Shown: positions 32,870 to 41,409, numbered from the stretch's first letter. The stretch is DNA of 64,000 nucleotides from BRHc4a sp049323755 (GCA_049323755.1 JBMOPE010000028.1:1-64000); one strand, 5' to 3'. Numbers and translations are program-made. Notes: generated by a model not told the origin, from the sequence alone.

Positions 32870-35800
32870 ATGCCGCTGGATAAAAGCCTTAAGAAAGTCA
32901 TGGTGATAGGTTCGGGGCCGATAATTATAGGGCAGGCCGCCGAGTTTGACTACGCGGGGACACAGGCCTGCAGGGCTCTGAGAGAGGAAGGCCTGGAGGT
33001 TGTTCTGATAAACAGCAACCCGGCTACCATTATGACCGACAGCAATATGGCTGACAGGGTTTATATAGAGCCGCTTACCCCCGAATTTGTTACAAGAGTA
33101 ATAAAAAAGGAAAGGCCCGACGGAATTGTCCCGGGGCTGGGAGGACAGGTGGGCCTTAACATGGCCAAGCACCTGGCGGAGAGCGGGGTGCTTGACCAGT
33201 ACGGGGTCAGGCTTTTAGGCACACCGCTGGAGGCAATAAAAAGGGCTGAGGACAGGGAAGGCTTCAAGTCCACCATGGAGAGCATAGGCGAGCCTGTCCC
33301 GGAAAGTGCTGTGGTGGAGACCGTCGAGGCAGCCATTGCCTTTGCCAGGGAAATCGGCTTTCCTCTGGTGGTCCGGCCTGCTTATACCCTGGGTGGCACA
33401 GGGGGAGGAATGGTTTATGATATGGATGAGCTGGTGGACACAACCACCAGGGGGCTCAACCTTAGTCCCATTCACCAGGTGCTGATAGAGAAAAGCCTGG
33501 TTGGCTGGAAGGAATTGGAGTACGAGGTAATGCGGGACAACAACAATAACTGCATTACCATATGCAGCATGGAAAACATAGATCCCATGGGCATTCATAC
33601 CGGGGACAGCATAGTGGTGGCTCCCGTCCAGACTCTGACCGACAGGGAATACCAGATGCTCAGGACTGCGTCACTGAAAATAATACGGGCTCTGGATGTG
33701 GCAGGGGGCTGCAACGTTCAGTTTGCCCTTGATCCCAATAGCATGCAGTATTATGTGATAGAGGTCAATCCAAGGGTTTCGAGGTCATCGGCGCTTGCCT
33801 CAAAGGCAACCGGGTATCCCATTGCCAAGGTCTCTGGAAAAATAGCCGTAGGCCTCAACCTTGATGAGATAAAGAACTCCGTAACCGGAAAAACTTACGC
33901 CTGCTTTGAGCCCTCTATAGATTATGTTGTTCTTAAATTCCCCCGCTGGCCCTTTGACAAGTTCACCCTTGCCAACCGCCAGCTGGGAACCCAGATGAAG
34001 GCCACCGGGGAAGTCATGGCCATTGACAGGACTATGGAGGGAGCACTGATGAAGGCTGTGCGCTCCCTGGAAATAGGCACCCCCGGGCTTATGTTTAATG
34101 GAATAAAAGAAATGAGCGATGTAGAGATCGACCATGCGCTTAAGAAGCCAGATGACCGCAGAATTTTTGTGCTGGCCGAGGCCGTGCGCAGGGGAATGCT
34201 TCCATCTCACCTGCAAAAAATTACTGGCATAGATCCGTTTTTCCTTGAGAAAATTGCTAATGTTGTAGAGATGGAGAAAAAAATCACCCGGGAGGGCCGG
34301 GATATTCTTACTCCTGACCTGCTGCTGGAGGCCAAGAAGATGGGCTGTGCCGACGCCTACCTGGCCCAGGCAGCCGGTGTTACAGAGGAACAGGTCAGGG
34401 AGCTTCGCAGTGACAATGACATAAAGCCGGTATTCAAGATGGTAGATACCTGTGCCGCAGAATTCGAGTCGGTCACTCCGTACTTTTACTCCTGCTATGA
34501 CGGTGAAGACGAGGCCGGGCCTACCGGTAAGAAGAAGGTTGTGGTGCTTGGCGGAGGTCCCATCAGAATTGGTCAGGGCATAGAATTCGATTACTGCTCG
34601 GTTCACTCTGTGTGGGCAATCAGAGATGAGGGGCTGGAGGCAATTATTATTAACAACAACCCCGAAACTGTCAGCACCGACTTTGATACCGCCGACAGGC
34701 TTTACTTTGAGCCTCTTTTGGCTGAGGATGTTCTCAACATTCTGGAGAATGAAAAGCCTGAAGGTGTCATAGTGCAATTCGGCGGGCAGACTCCCATCAA
34801 CCTTGCCGGAAAGCTGCACCGGGCAGGTATAAAAATACTTGGCACCTCTGTCGAGGATACGGACCGTGCAGAAGACCGGGAAAAGTTTGACAGCCTGCTG
34901 ATTGATCTTGATATTCCGAAGCCTCCGGGAAAGACTGCCTTCTCGGTTAACGAGGCTGTTAAAATAGCCGCCGACATAGGATTCCCGGTATTGGTCCGGC
35001 CGTCTTACGTGCTCGGTGGAAGGGCCATGGAAATAGTATATAACAATGATGAACTTCTCAACTACATGGCAACGGCGGTTATGGTGACACCGGAGCACCC
35101 TGTTCTGGTTGATAAGTACCTGCAGGGAGATGAGCTTGAGGTGGATGCCATTGCCGACGGGGAGACGGTGCTGATACCCGGCATAATGAGGCACGTTGAG
35201 AGGGCCGGGGTTCATTCAGGGGACAGCATTGCAGTGTACCCGACGACCCAGGTTGATGACGCCATTAAAAAGCAGATTGTGGATTATACAGTAAAGCTTG
35301 CCCTTGCCCTCAACGTGAGGGGAATGATAAATATCCAGTATGTTCTTCACAAGGGACAGGTTTATGTGCTGGAGGTCAACCCCAGGGCCAGCCGCACAGT
35401 GCCCTATATGAGCAAGATAACAGGTATTCCCATGGTATCTTTGGCAACAAAGGCAATACTGGGGAGAAAGCTTAAAGATTTGGGCTATGAAACCGGCCTG
35501 TATCCTGAGGCTAAAATTATCGGGGTTAAAGCACCTGTGTTTAGTTTTTCCAAGCTTCTTCAGGTGGATGTCACCCTGGGGCCCGAAATGAAGTCTACCG
35601 GAGAGGTCATGGGAGTGGACTACAGCTATCCAAGGGCACTGTATAAGGCACTTGTGGCGGCCGGAAACATCATACCCGCCCAGGGCACTCTGCTGGCCAC
35701 CATTGCCGATAAGGATAAGGAAGAGGCTCTTCCAATAATTAAAGGTCTTTCGGATATAGGTTTCAGGGTTTGCGCCACCGGGGGAACCGCGGCATTTTTG

Positions 35801-36094
35801 CAGGAAAAGGGAATTCCAGTGGAAAGAGTTAACAAGGTCAGGGAAGGCTCTCCAAATATTGCCGACCTTATCAGGTCGGGAAAAATAAACATGGTTCTGA
35901 ACACACTTACAAAGGGAAAGGCTCCTGAAAGAGACGGCTTCCAGATAAGGCGGGTAGCTGTGGAATTCGGTGTCCCCTGCCTGACTTCCCTTGATACCGC
36001 CAGGGCAATGTATGAAGTTGTGAACTTTATAAAGGAGGGTGAGGAATTCGACCTTATCCCCCTCCAGGAATACGCGTCTAGCAATACTGAATGA
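32870..36094 (+). CDS. carB: Carbamoyl-phosphate synthase large subunit
   Basis: A 1074-residue synthetase with two ATP-grasp halves (about 1-400 and 550-930), the oligomerisation domain between them, and a C-terminal MGS-like allosteric domain (about 935-1070, IGFRVCATGGTAAFLQEKGI). GSGPIIIGQAAEFDYAGTQA and GGGPIRIGQGIEFDYCSVHS mark the starts of the halves. Full length. ATG 32870 follows AGGAGGTAGACC. It ends the first contiguous part of the pyr operon. Confidence 0.97.
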   Translation: MPLDKSLKKVMVIGSGPIIIGQAAEFDYAGTQACRALREEGLEVVLINSNPATIMTDSNMADRVYIEPLTPEFVTRVIKKERPDGIVPGLGGQVGLNMAKHLAESGVLDQYGVRLLGTPLEAIKRAEDREGFKSTMESIGEPVPESAVVETVEAAIAFAREIGFPLVVRPAYTLGGTGGGMVYDMDELVDTTTRGLNLSPIHQVLIEKSLVGWKELEYEVMRDNNNNCITICSMENIDPMGIHTGDSIVVAPVQTLTDREYQMLRTASLKIIRALDVAGGCNVQFALDPNSMQYYVIEVNPRVSRSSALASKATGYPIAKVSGKIAVGLNLDEIKNSVTGKTYACFEPSIDYVVLKFPRWPFDKFTLANRQLGTQMKATGEVMAIDRTMEGALMKAVRSLEIGTPGLMFNGIKEMSDVEIDHALKKPDDRRIFVLAEAVRRGMLPSHLQKITGIDPFFLEKIANVVEMEKKITREGRDILTPDLLLEAKKMGCADAYLAQAAGVTEEQVRELRSDNDIKPVFKMVDTCAAEFESVTPYFYSCYDGEDEAGPTGKKKVVVLGGGPIRIGQGIEFDYCSVHSVWAIRDEGLEAIIINNNPETVSTDFDTADRLYFEPLLAEDVLNILENEKPEGVIVQFGGQTPINLAGKLHRAGIKILGTSVEDTDRAEDREKFDSLLIDLDIPKPPGKTAFSVNEAVKIAADIGFPVLVRPSYVLGGRAMEIVYNNDELLNYMATAVMVTPEHPVLVDKYLQGDELEVDAIADGETVLIPGIMRHVERAGVHSGDSIAVYPTTQVDDAIKKQIVDYTVKLALALNVRGMINIQYVLHKGQVYVLEVNPRASRTVPYMSKITGIPMVSLATKAILGRKLKDLGYETGLYPEAKIIGVKAPVFSFSKLLQVDVTLGPEMKSTGEVMGVDYSYPRALYKALVAAGNIIPAQGTLLATIADKDKEEALPIIKGLSDIGFRVCATGGTAAFLQEKGIPVERVNKVREGSPNIADLIRSGKINMVLNTLTKGKAPERDGFQIRRVAVEFGVPCLTSLDTARAMYEVVNFIKEGEEFDLIPLQEYASSNTE

Positions 36095-36100
36095 AATACT

Positions 36101-36135
36101 GTCGGAATCCAGAAGCCAGAATTCAGAATTCAGAC
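36101..36135 (+). repeat. CAGAATTC-type repeat after carB
   Basis: GGAATCCAGAAGCCAGAATT followed by CAGAATTCAGAC. Its complement lies at 36888-36925 on the far side of the LapA-like gene, so the pair brackets about 750 bp. This begins the 429-nt gap 36095-36523, which holds four repeat elements and no ORF I can support. Confidence 0.7.
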
Positions 36136-36153
36136 ATCCGGGCCGTCTTATAC

Positions 36154-36245
36154 GGCCACTAATGAGGATGAAAATTGGGTCATTTTAAAGCCACAGAGAT
36201 CACAGAGGACACAGAGGTTTTTAAGCCCTGCTTGAAAGCTTTAAG
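36154..36245 (+). repeat. CACAGAG intergenic repeat, full copy B
   Basis: Begins GGCCACTAATGAGGATGAAA, has a CACAGAGATCACAGAGGACA core and ends TGAAAGCTTTAAG, closely matching 3680-3770 across about 90 positions. A short complementary copy (CTCTGTGTCCTCTGTGGC) lies at 36320-36338. Confidence 0.85.
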
Positions 36246-36426
36246 TTATTTTATATAAAAGGGTACACTTCTCTATTTTCTACTACGGTTTCAGACCTGA
36301 GAGTAATACCTGAGCAATTCTCTGTGTCCTCTGTGGCTCATAAAAAAGACAGGCATTATTTTCAGGTTAGTTGCCCATGCCGCATTTGTCATTATCAGGG
36401 GATTGGATTCTGACTCCTGTATAATT

Positions 36427-36478
36427 GGGGACATTCCTGTCCACAAAGGAATACTCAAGCTTCAGCAGGTGTGTCCCC
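36427..36478 (-). repeat. 52-bp GGGGACA/TGTCCCC repeat, copy 2 (inverted)
   Basis: Read on the minus strand it begins GGGGACACACCTGCTGAAGC and ends GTGGACAGGAATGTCCCC. Same length as 29314-29365, about 90 percent identical by eye. Confidence 0.8.
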
Positions 36479-36523
36479 TTTCCTCTGATTCCGACCGTAT
36501 AAGAATATCAGTATTAGCGGTTT

Positions 36524-36835
36524 TCAGGGTGAATGAAGTCCTCCGGGGGGCTGGTTCCTTTGTTCTGCTTTGGTCTTTTCTGACGCCTCTTTTTCTAGCT
36601 TTTTTATACGGGCTTGAAGATCGCGGATGTGCAGGTTGAGTTTTAGTTGCTTGGCAATACTGAAAAGAAGGGTAACCAGCACTCCGGTGGCGGCTGAAAA
36701 GAGTATTATAAGTACCAGTGGCAATGATGGCAAGTCCCACAATAAAAACCTTAGAGAAACTTGCTGGGAGTTCTGCACAGCAAAAAGTGAAATCATAACG
36801 GTAATTATAGACGCCAGTACAAGGTACCATTGCAT
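36524..36835 (-). CDS. LapA-domain (DUF1049) membrane protein
   Basis: A 103-residue protein with two membrane spans (about residues 3-20 and 36-60), the SQQVSLRFLLWDLPSLPLVL signature of the LapA (lipopolysaccharide assembly protein A) domain, and a charged coiled-coil tail (LQARIKKLEKEASEKTKAEQ). In Gram-positives the function is unknown. ATG 36835 follows AGGAGGTTTTGGTCA. It faces against the pyr genes, between carB and pyrK. Confidence 0.8.
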   Translation of the reverse strand: MQWYLVLASIITVMISLFAVQNSQQVSLRFLLWDLPSLPLVLIILFSAATGVLVTLLFSIAKQLKLNLHIRDLQARIKKLEKEASEKTKAEQRNQPPGGLHSP

Positions 36836-36887
36836 TGACCAAAACCTCCTAAATAATAATCAGGCAATAAAGACATGCTCAAGCCAT

Positions 36888-36925
36888 TCTGGATTCTGAC
36901 TTCTGAATTCTGTATTCCAGACAGA
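36888..36925 (-). repeat. CAGAATTC-type repeat, complementary arm
   Basis: ATTCTGGATTCTGACTTCTG then AATTCTGTATTCCAGAC. On the minus strand this is GTCTGGAATACAGAATTCAG..., complementary to 36101-36135. Confidence 0.7.
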
Positions 36926-36991
36926 AAAGGCTTTCAGTATTAGTAGTGTTATTGTATATATTACCAAATAAACAGGGGATGTGACAGGCCG

Positions 36992-37780
36992 GTGGTAAAT
37001 AATAAATATAAGATCATTAAGCAGGAAGAGGTAATACCCGGACACCGGCTTACATGCATTGAGGCGCCGGAAATCGCAAATATTGCAGTTCCTGGCCAGT
37101 TTCTCCACATCCGCTGTGGGGAGTCCCACGACCCTCTTTTACGAAGGCCCATTTCAGTACATTTTGTCAATAGGGAAAAGGTATACCTGCTTTACAGGAT
37201 TGCCGGAAAGGGGACAGATTTACTGGCCCGTATGAGACCGGGAGAATTACTGGATGTTATTGGCCCTTTGGGAAAGGGGTACACTTTGCCTGAAAAGGGG
37301 GAGAGTGTGGCCGTTTTGGGTGGGGGAATAGGAATTGCTCCACTGTTTTTCCTTCTAAGTCAAATTAAAAAAATTTACGGGACAGGGCTTGAGAATTTAA
37401 ATGTCTATTTCGGGGCGGCAACAGCTGATGCCCTGCCTTGTGTGGATCAAATAATGACTATGGGGTTTAATGTAAAAATAGCTACCGATGATGGGTCGGG
37501 GGGTTTTAAGGGCAATGTTCTGGAGATGGCTGAAGAAGAATTGAAATCAAATAAACCCGCAAGAATATACTCCTGTGGTCCACTGCCCATGCTAAAAGGG
37601 CTGTTAGCTTTAACGGGGGACCGAAAGGGTATTGAGGTATCTGTTGAGGAGCTTATGGGCTGCGGGCTGGGTGCCTGTCTGTCCTGCATTTGCAAGGTAA
37701 AAGGGGCGGAAGATGAGTATAAATATGCTCATGTTTGCAGGGACGGCCCGGTGTTTGACCTCCGTGAGCTGGTGTTTTGA
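36992..37780 (+). CDS. pyrK: Dihydroorotate dehydrogenase B electron-transfer subunit
   Basis: A 262-residue ferredoxin-reductase-like subunit carrying FAD and a [2Fe-2S] cluster, passing electrons from PyrD to NAD+. An FAD domain lies at about residues 5-100 (LLRRPISVH for flavin binding), with an NAD domain next (VAVLGGGIGIAPLFFL). The cluster cysteines are in ELMGCGLGACLSCICKVKG and YAHVCRDGPVFDL. Start GTG 36992. It is separated from carB by repeats and the LapA-like gene, and from pyrD by a transpeptidase gene. Confidence 0.95.
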   Translation: MVNNKYKIIKQEEVIPGHRLTCIEAPEIANIAVPGQFLHIRCGESHDPLLRRPISVHFVNREKVYLLYRIAGKGTDLLARMRPGELLDVIGPLGKGYTLPEKGESVAVLGGGIGIAPLFFLLSQIKKIYGTGLENLNVYFGAATADALPCVDQIMTMGFNVKIATDDGSGGFKGNVLEMAEEELKSNKPARIYSCGPLPMLKGLLALTGDRKGIEVSVEELMGCGLGACLSCICKVKGAEDEYKYAHVCRDGPVFDLRELVF

Positions 37781-37783
37781 GGT

Positions 37784-37960
37784 CAGGAATTGGGAAATGG
37801 GAATTAGGAATTAGGGGTTAGGGATTGAGAATTGGGGTTTGGGTTTGATTTGTGGGCGACAAGGAGTGAAACTGCTCGGGTATTAAGGAGTAGGATAAAT
37901 TTTGCGTAACGAATTACTGCATGAATATCCGTTTCCCTAATTAATTCCCAATTCCGATAC
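37784..37960. repeat. GGAATTGGGAATTAGG-type repeat, inverted pair after pyrK
   Basis: The left arm (37784-37838) starts right after the pyrK stop: GAATTGGGAAATGGGAATTA followed by GGAATTAGGGGTTAGGG. The right arm (37930-37960) reads TCCCTAATTAATTCCCAATT. The core is about 90 nt with no ORF. This is the intergenic stretch before the convergent transpeptidase gene. Confidence 0.78.
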
Positions 37961-37977
37961 AGTATTATTCAGGCCTG

Positions 37978-38745
37978 TTACCGTACTATCTCCACCTGGG
38001 TTCCCACTTCCACTTTTTCATAAAGGTCCAGAATGTCACTGTTTTTAAGCCGGATGCATCCTCCTGATGCGTAAGTGCCTATTGAAGCAGGCTCATCGGT
38101 GCCGTGTATGCCATATTTAATACCCCTGGGAGCTCTTTCGTCCGGTATATTTGACCTTAGATCCCTTTCGGCCGGAACGCCAATACCCAGCCACCTGGGC
38201 CCGAACCTTTCCTTATCGGTATCAGGGGAGATTGGGAATTTGTTCAGAATAATAAAACTGCCCTCAGGTGTATACTCCGGTTTTTTACCGGTAGCCACAG
38301 GGTAAATGTCAGAAAGAGTTCCTTTCTTGTACAGGTATAGCATGTTGTTATTCTTGTCAACGATGATTTTGTCCTCGGGGCTTTGGGGGTCAGGATAAGT
38401 TGATTTAAGACTTGCTTCCGGTCCAAGCAGCACTGTATATATGGTTCCATTGTAAGCGAAAGTTAAAGTATTTCCATTTCGCTTGGCGACAACCGCCTTT
38501 TCAATTGGGTCTGAATTCCTGTCTTCGTATGCTGAAAACAGAGAAATGCAGGTGGTTTCTCCCGAAGATGAGTCAATTATGTTAAGATCCCGGCTGCCGA
38601 GGTATACAGAATAGTTTGAATCACTATATATTAATTTGGAATTTTTGTAAGGTAGCTTGGCCGGCTTTTTAGCAGTATCCCCAGGATGGTGTGAGCACGA
38701 CAATATGGTAGTTAAGGTAATGGCAATTATTATTAAGACTCTCAT
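37978..38745 (-). CDS. L,D-transpeptidase (YkuD family) lipoprotein
   Basis: A 255-residue exported enzyme. A short signal peptide with lipobox ILSC (Cys17) would anchor it outside the membrane. A domain of unknown function covers residues about 25-125. The YkuD catalytic domain follows: DKNNNMLYLYKKGTLSDIYP, GIHGTDEPASIGTYASGGCI with the HGT...SxGCIRL motif (nucleophilic Cys) and RLKNSDILDLYEKVEVG. It cross-links peptidoglycan through 3-3 bonds, often in spore cortex or stress-modified wall. It lies against pyrK and divergent to pyrD. Confidence 0.9.
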   Translation of the reverse strand: MRVLIIIAITLTTILSCSHHPGDTAKKPAKLPYKNSKLIYSDSNYSVYLGSRDLNIIDSSSGETTCISLFSAYEDRNSDPIEKAVVAKRNGNTLTFAYNGTIYTVLLGPEASLKSTYPDPQSPEDKIIVDKNNNMLYLYKKGTLSDIYPVATGKKPEYTPEGSFIILNKFPISPDTDKERFGPRWLGIGVPAERDLRSNIPDERAPRGIKYGIHGTDEPASIGTYASGGCIRLKNSDILDLYEKVEVGTQVEIVR

Positions 38746-38859
38746 GTAAGCACCAAATTATTTGAAAGGTTTATTGTTTATCAGTATTCACGTTCTTTAT
38801 TATGCCTCAACTATAGAGAGGCTATATAGGAAAAATTTATAAACAGGGGCAGATAAGTG

Positions 38860-39771
38860 ATGAATATGGAGGTCAATGTCGGCGGAATAAAAATGAAAAA
38901 CCCCGTTACCACAGCCTCCGGCACTTTCGGATTCGGCAGGGAATATGCTGGTTTTGTTGATCTGAACAGGCTTGGAGCCATAGTTATTAAGGGTACCACC
39001 CTGTTGCCGCGGCCGGGAAACCCCGGACCAAGGATTTCCGAGACTCCGGCCGGCATGTTAAATGCCATCGGGCTTGAGAATCCGGGGGTGGAGGCGGTAC
39101 TGGAAAAATACATTCCTTACCTTGAAAGTTTTGATGTTCCGGTGATAGTCAATATTTCCGGAGATACGGTTGAGGACTACGTTAAGCTGGCTGCAAGGCT
39201 TGACAGCTGTACCGGTGTGGCTGGCCTGGAGGTGAATATTTCCTGCCCCAATGTGAAAAAGGGAGGTATGCTTTTCGGAAGCGATCCGGACTCCGCCTCC
39301 GAGGTAGTAAGGGAAGTGAGATCTGCAACAAGGCTGCCCATTATCGCCAAGCTGTCGCCCAATGTCACCAGCATTGCCGGGGTGGCTGAGAGAGTTGCCG
39401 GGGCTGGAGCCGACGCGGTGTCTCTTATAAATACACTTTTGGGTATGGCCATAGATATAAAGAAAAGAAAGCCGGTACTTGGCAACCTGATGGGGGGACT
39501 TTCCGGGCCGGCCGTGAGGCCGGTGGCTGTCCGGGCGGTATGGCAGGTTTATAAAGCCGTTAATATCCCTATTGTTGGCATGGGAGGGATAAGCTGTGCC
39601 GGAGATGCACTTGAGTTCATTATGGCAGGAGCATCGGCTGTGGCAGTGGGCACTGCCAATTTTGTTAATCCCCGGGCCACCATTGATGTCATTGAGGGTA
39701 TAGAGTCATATATGGCAGAAAACAATATCATGGACATAAATGAGCTGGTGGGCGCAGCACACCGCTCATAA
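38860..39771 (+). CDS. pyrD: Dihydroorotate dehydrogenase B catalytic subunit
   Basis: A 303-residue class 1B FMN enzyme oxidising dihydroorotate to orotate with PyrK. It shows KNPVTTASGTFGFGREYAGF, the active-site loop GLEVNISCPNVKKGG with the catalytic Cys, NTLLGMAIDIKKRKP, and the FMN phosphate site GMGGISCAGDALEFIMAGAS. Start is ATG 38860, though GTG 38857 or ATG 38866 are possible, as the AGGGG site at 38845 is only moderate. It is divergent from the transpeptidase gene, with 114 nt between them to hold both promoters. Confidence 0.95.
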   Translation: MNMEVNVGGIKMKNPVTTASGTFGFGREYAGFVDLNRLGAIVIKGTTLLPRPGNPGPRISETPAGMLNAIGLENPGVEAVLEKYIPYLESFDVPVIVNISGDTVEDYVKLAARLDSCTGVAGLEVNISCPNVKKGGMLFGSDPDSASEVVREVRSATRLPIIAKLSPNVTSIAGVAERVAGAGADAVSLINTLLGMAIDIKKRKPVLGNLMGGLSGPAVRPVAVRAVWQVYKAVNIPIVGMGGISCAGDALEFIMAGASAVAVGTANFVNPRATIDVIEGIESYMAENNIMDINELVGAAHRS

Positions 39772-39796
39772 TTACTTAAGGGTATTGACTACGGGT

Positions 39797-39864
39797 CAGG
39801 AGACAGAATACAGGAGACAGGAGCGCATGCATTCCTAAGGTGTCAATTAATACGCCATACTGCA
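39797..39864 (+). repeat. CAGGAGACAGAA-type repeat with conserved core
   Basis: CAGGAGACAGAATACAGGAG then ACAGGAG (39797-39822), followed by the core GCATTCCTAAGGTGTCAATT and AATACGCCATACTGCA (39829-39864). The core matches 63420-63456 closely, and less well 61145-61178. The 327-nt gap 39772-40098 holds only repeats: this element and the two CACAGAG copies. Confidence 0.75.
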
Positions 39865-39878
39865 TGTCTTCTTTATTA

Positions 39879-39908
39879 GCCACAGAGGACACAGAGAACA
39901 CAGAGATT
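39879..39908 (+). repeat. CACAGAG repeat, short copy
   Basis: CCACAGAGGACACAGAGAAC followed by ACAGAG, in the opposite orientation to 39987-40071. The two form an inverted pair about 100 bp apart. Confidence 0.8.
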
Positions 39909-39986
39909 ATTTCTCAGGCACTACTCTGAAGCAAATGTAAATAATTTAAGAGCCGGTATCAGTCGTCTACATTTAGTATTAAAATT

Positions 39987-40071
39987 CTTATAGCATTCAA
40001 GCAGGGCTACAACCTCTGTGTCCTCTGTGTCCTCTGTGTTCTCTGTGGCTTAAAAAGGACCCTATTTTCAT
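39987..40071 (-). repeat. CACAGAG intergenic repeat, full copy C
   Basis: Minus-strand reading: ATGAAAATAGGGTCCTTTTT, then CCACAGAGAACACAGAGGAC twice extended, then GCCCTGCTTGAATGCTATAA. It is the inverted counterpart of 3680-3770 and 36154-36245, with one extra GACACAGAG unit. Confidence 0.82.
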
Positions 40072-40098
40072 ACTAAAGAATCAGGCAGGTGAAGCTTA

Positions 40099-40653
40099 GT
40101 GAAGAAAGTGAAGAACCCAACAACATCACTGTTACCGGTTCCCGTGGTGCTGGTTTCGGCAGCCTCACCAGACGGAAAAGACAATATTATTACACTGGCC
40201 TGGGTAGGGACAGTTAATTCCGAGCCTCCCATGTTAAGCATAAGTGTGCGCCAGTCCCGGTATTCCCACAGGCTGATAGAGGAAACCGGCCAGTTTGTGG
40301 TTAACCTTCCCGGTGCAGATATAGTAAAAGAGGTCGACCTGTGCGGAATGATTTCAGGGCGGGATGAGGATAAATTCTCTTTGTGCGGGTTTAGCAGGGA
40401 GCCTGCATCCAGGGTTAAAGCTCCTCTTGTTGACCGTTGCCCGGTAAATATAGAGTGTGTTGTACGAAACAAATTAAGCCTGAACAGCCATGACATGTTC
40501 ATTGGGGAAATAGTGGCGGTTCATGTTGATGAGGAAATTCTGGAGGGCGGGAAAATTGACCTGAAAAAAATGGGGCCCCTGGCTTATGCAATGGGGGAAT
40601 ATTGGAGTCTGGGAGAGAAGCTTTCCATGATGGGCTTCTCGGTTAAAAAATAG
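40099..40653 (+). CDS. Flavin reductase-like (DIM6/NTAB) family protein
   Basis: A 184-residue FMN-binding split-barrel protein: PTTSLLPVPVVLVSAASPDG, NIITLAWVGTVNSEPPMLSI and RQSRYSHRLIEETGQFVVNL are typical of this family, common in anaerobes as flavoredoxins or NAD(P)H:flavin oxidoreductases. Function not known. The start is GTG 40099 after GGTGAAGCTTA. It is 18 nt ahead of pyrF and therefore probably co-transcribed with the end of the pyr genes, which is unusual. Confidence 0.85.
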   Translation: MKKVKNPTTSLLPVPVVLVSAASPDGKDNIITLAWVGTVNSEPPMLSISVRQSRYSHRLIEETGQFVVNLPGADIVKEVDLCGMISGRDEDKFSLCGFSREPASRVKAPLVDRCPVNIECVVRNKLSLNSHDMFIGEIVAVHVDEEILEGGKIDLKKMGPLAYAMGEYWSLGEKLSMMGFSVKK

Positions 40654-40671
40654 ATTCGGGGGTACCTTGTG

Positions 40672-41397
40672 ATGGAGATAAGCTATAATCCCCTTATAGT
40701 TGCCCTGGATGTTAACAGCAGGGAAAAGGCCCTTGCGCTGGTGGACAAGCTCAGTGATCATGTTGGAATGTTCAAGGTTGGCATGGAGCTTTTCTACGGG
40801 ACAGGGGGAAACATTGTAAAGGAGATAAAAAACAGAGGCGGAAGAGTTTTTCTTGACTTGAAGCTTCATGACATACCCAATACCGTGGCCAGGGCCTCCA
40901 GGGTAATTACCGGGCTGGAGCCGGATATTATTAATGTGCATGCCTCCGGTGGACCTGAGATGATGAGTGAAGCTGCAGCCGCCGTAAGTGAAGAAGCCGC
41001 CTCACTGGACATAAAAAAGCCTCTTGTTATTGCTGTTACGGTTCTTACAAGTATAAACAGGGAAATACTTAACGGTTCCATTGGTATTGAAGGAGAGTTG
41101 GAGGCAACGGTTGTCCGATGGTCGGAAATGACAAAAAAATGTGGTCTTGACGGTGTGGTTGCCTCTCCCAAAGAGGTATCTGTTATAAGAGAGAAATGCG
41201 GTGACGATTTTATAATTGTAACACCGGGAGTCAGGCCCAGTGGCTCTGAAACAAATGACCAGAAAAGGGTTATGACCCCCCTGGAGGCAATAAAGGCAGG
41301 ATCTTCTTACATAGTCGTCGGAAGGCCGGTTACCTCTTCCGACAACCCTGTAGAATCGGCAAAGAATATACTGCGAGAATTAAAGGGACATGTCTAG
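40672..41397 (+). CDS. pyrF: Orotidine 5'-phosphate decarboxylase
   Basis: A 241-residue enzyme making UMP from OMP. The catalytic Asp-Lys-Asp array is in FLDLKLHDIPNTV; VALDVNSREKALALVDKL and GVRPSGSETNDQKRVMTP, with the phosphate-binding IVVGRPVTSS near the end, complete the family pattern. ATG 40672 has GGGGG 9 nt upstream; GTG 40669 is the alternative. Its stop lies in the loop of a perfect 11-bp hairpin (41384-41409). Confidence 0.95.
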   Translation: MEISYNPLIVALDVNSREKALALVDKLSDHVGMFKVGMELFYGTGGNIVKEIKNRGGRVFLDLKLHDIPNTVARASRVITGLEPDIINVHASGGPEMMSEAAAAVSEEAASLDIKKPLVIAVTVLTSINREILNGSIGIEGELEATVVRWSEMTKKCGLDGVVASPKEVSVIREKCGDDFIIVTPGVRPSGSETNDQKRVMTPLEAIKAGSSYIVVGRPVTSSDNPVESAKNILRELKGHV

Positions 41398-41409
41398 CGA
41401 CATGTCCCT
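41384..41409 (+). terminator. Perfect hairpin straddling the pyrF stop codon
   Basis: AGGGACATGTC-TAGC-GACATGTCCCT; the TAG in the loop is the pyrF stop. There is no T run, so it may act as a 3' mRNA stabiliser or, being symmetrical, for the convergent SASP gene as well. Confidence 0.5.

Noticed and set aside
33800..35215. Long antisense frame (471 codons) in carB
   Set aside because: Shadow of carB; composition and lack of motifs show it is not a gene. The same holds for frames at 14167-15171, 55953-56813, 58778-59614 and 26410-27129.
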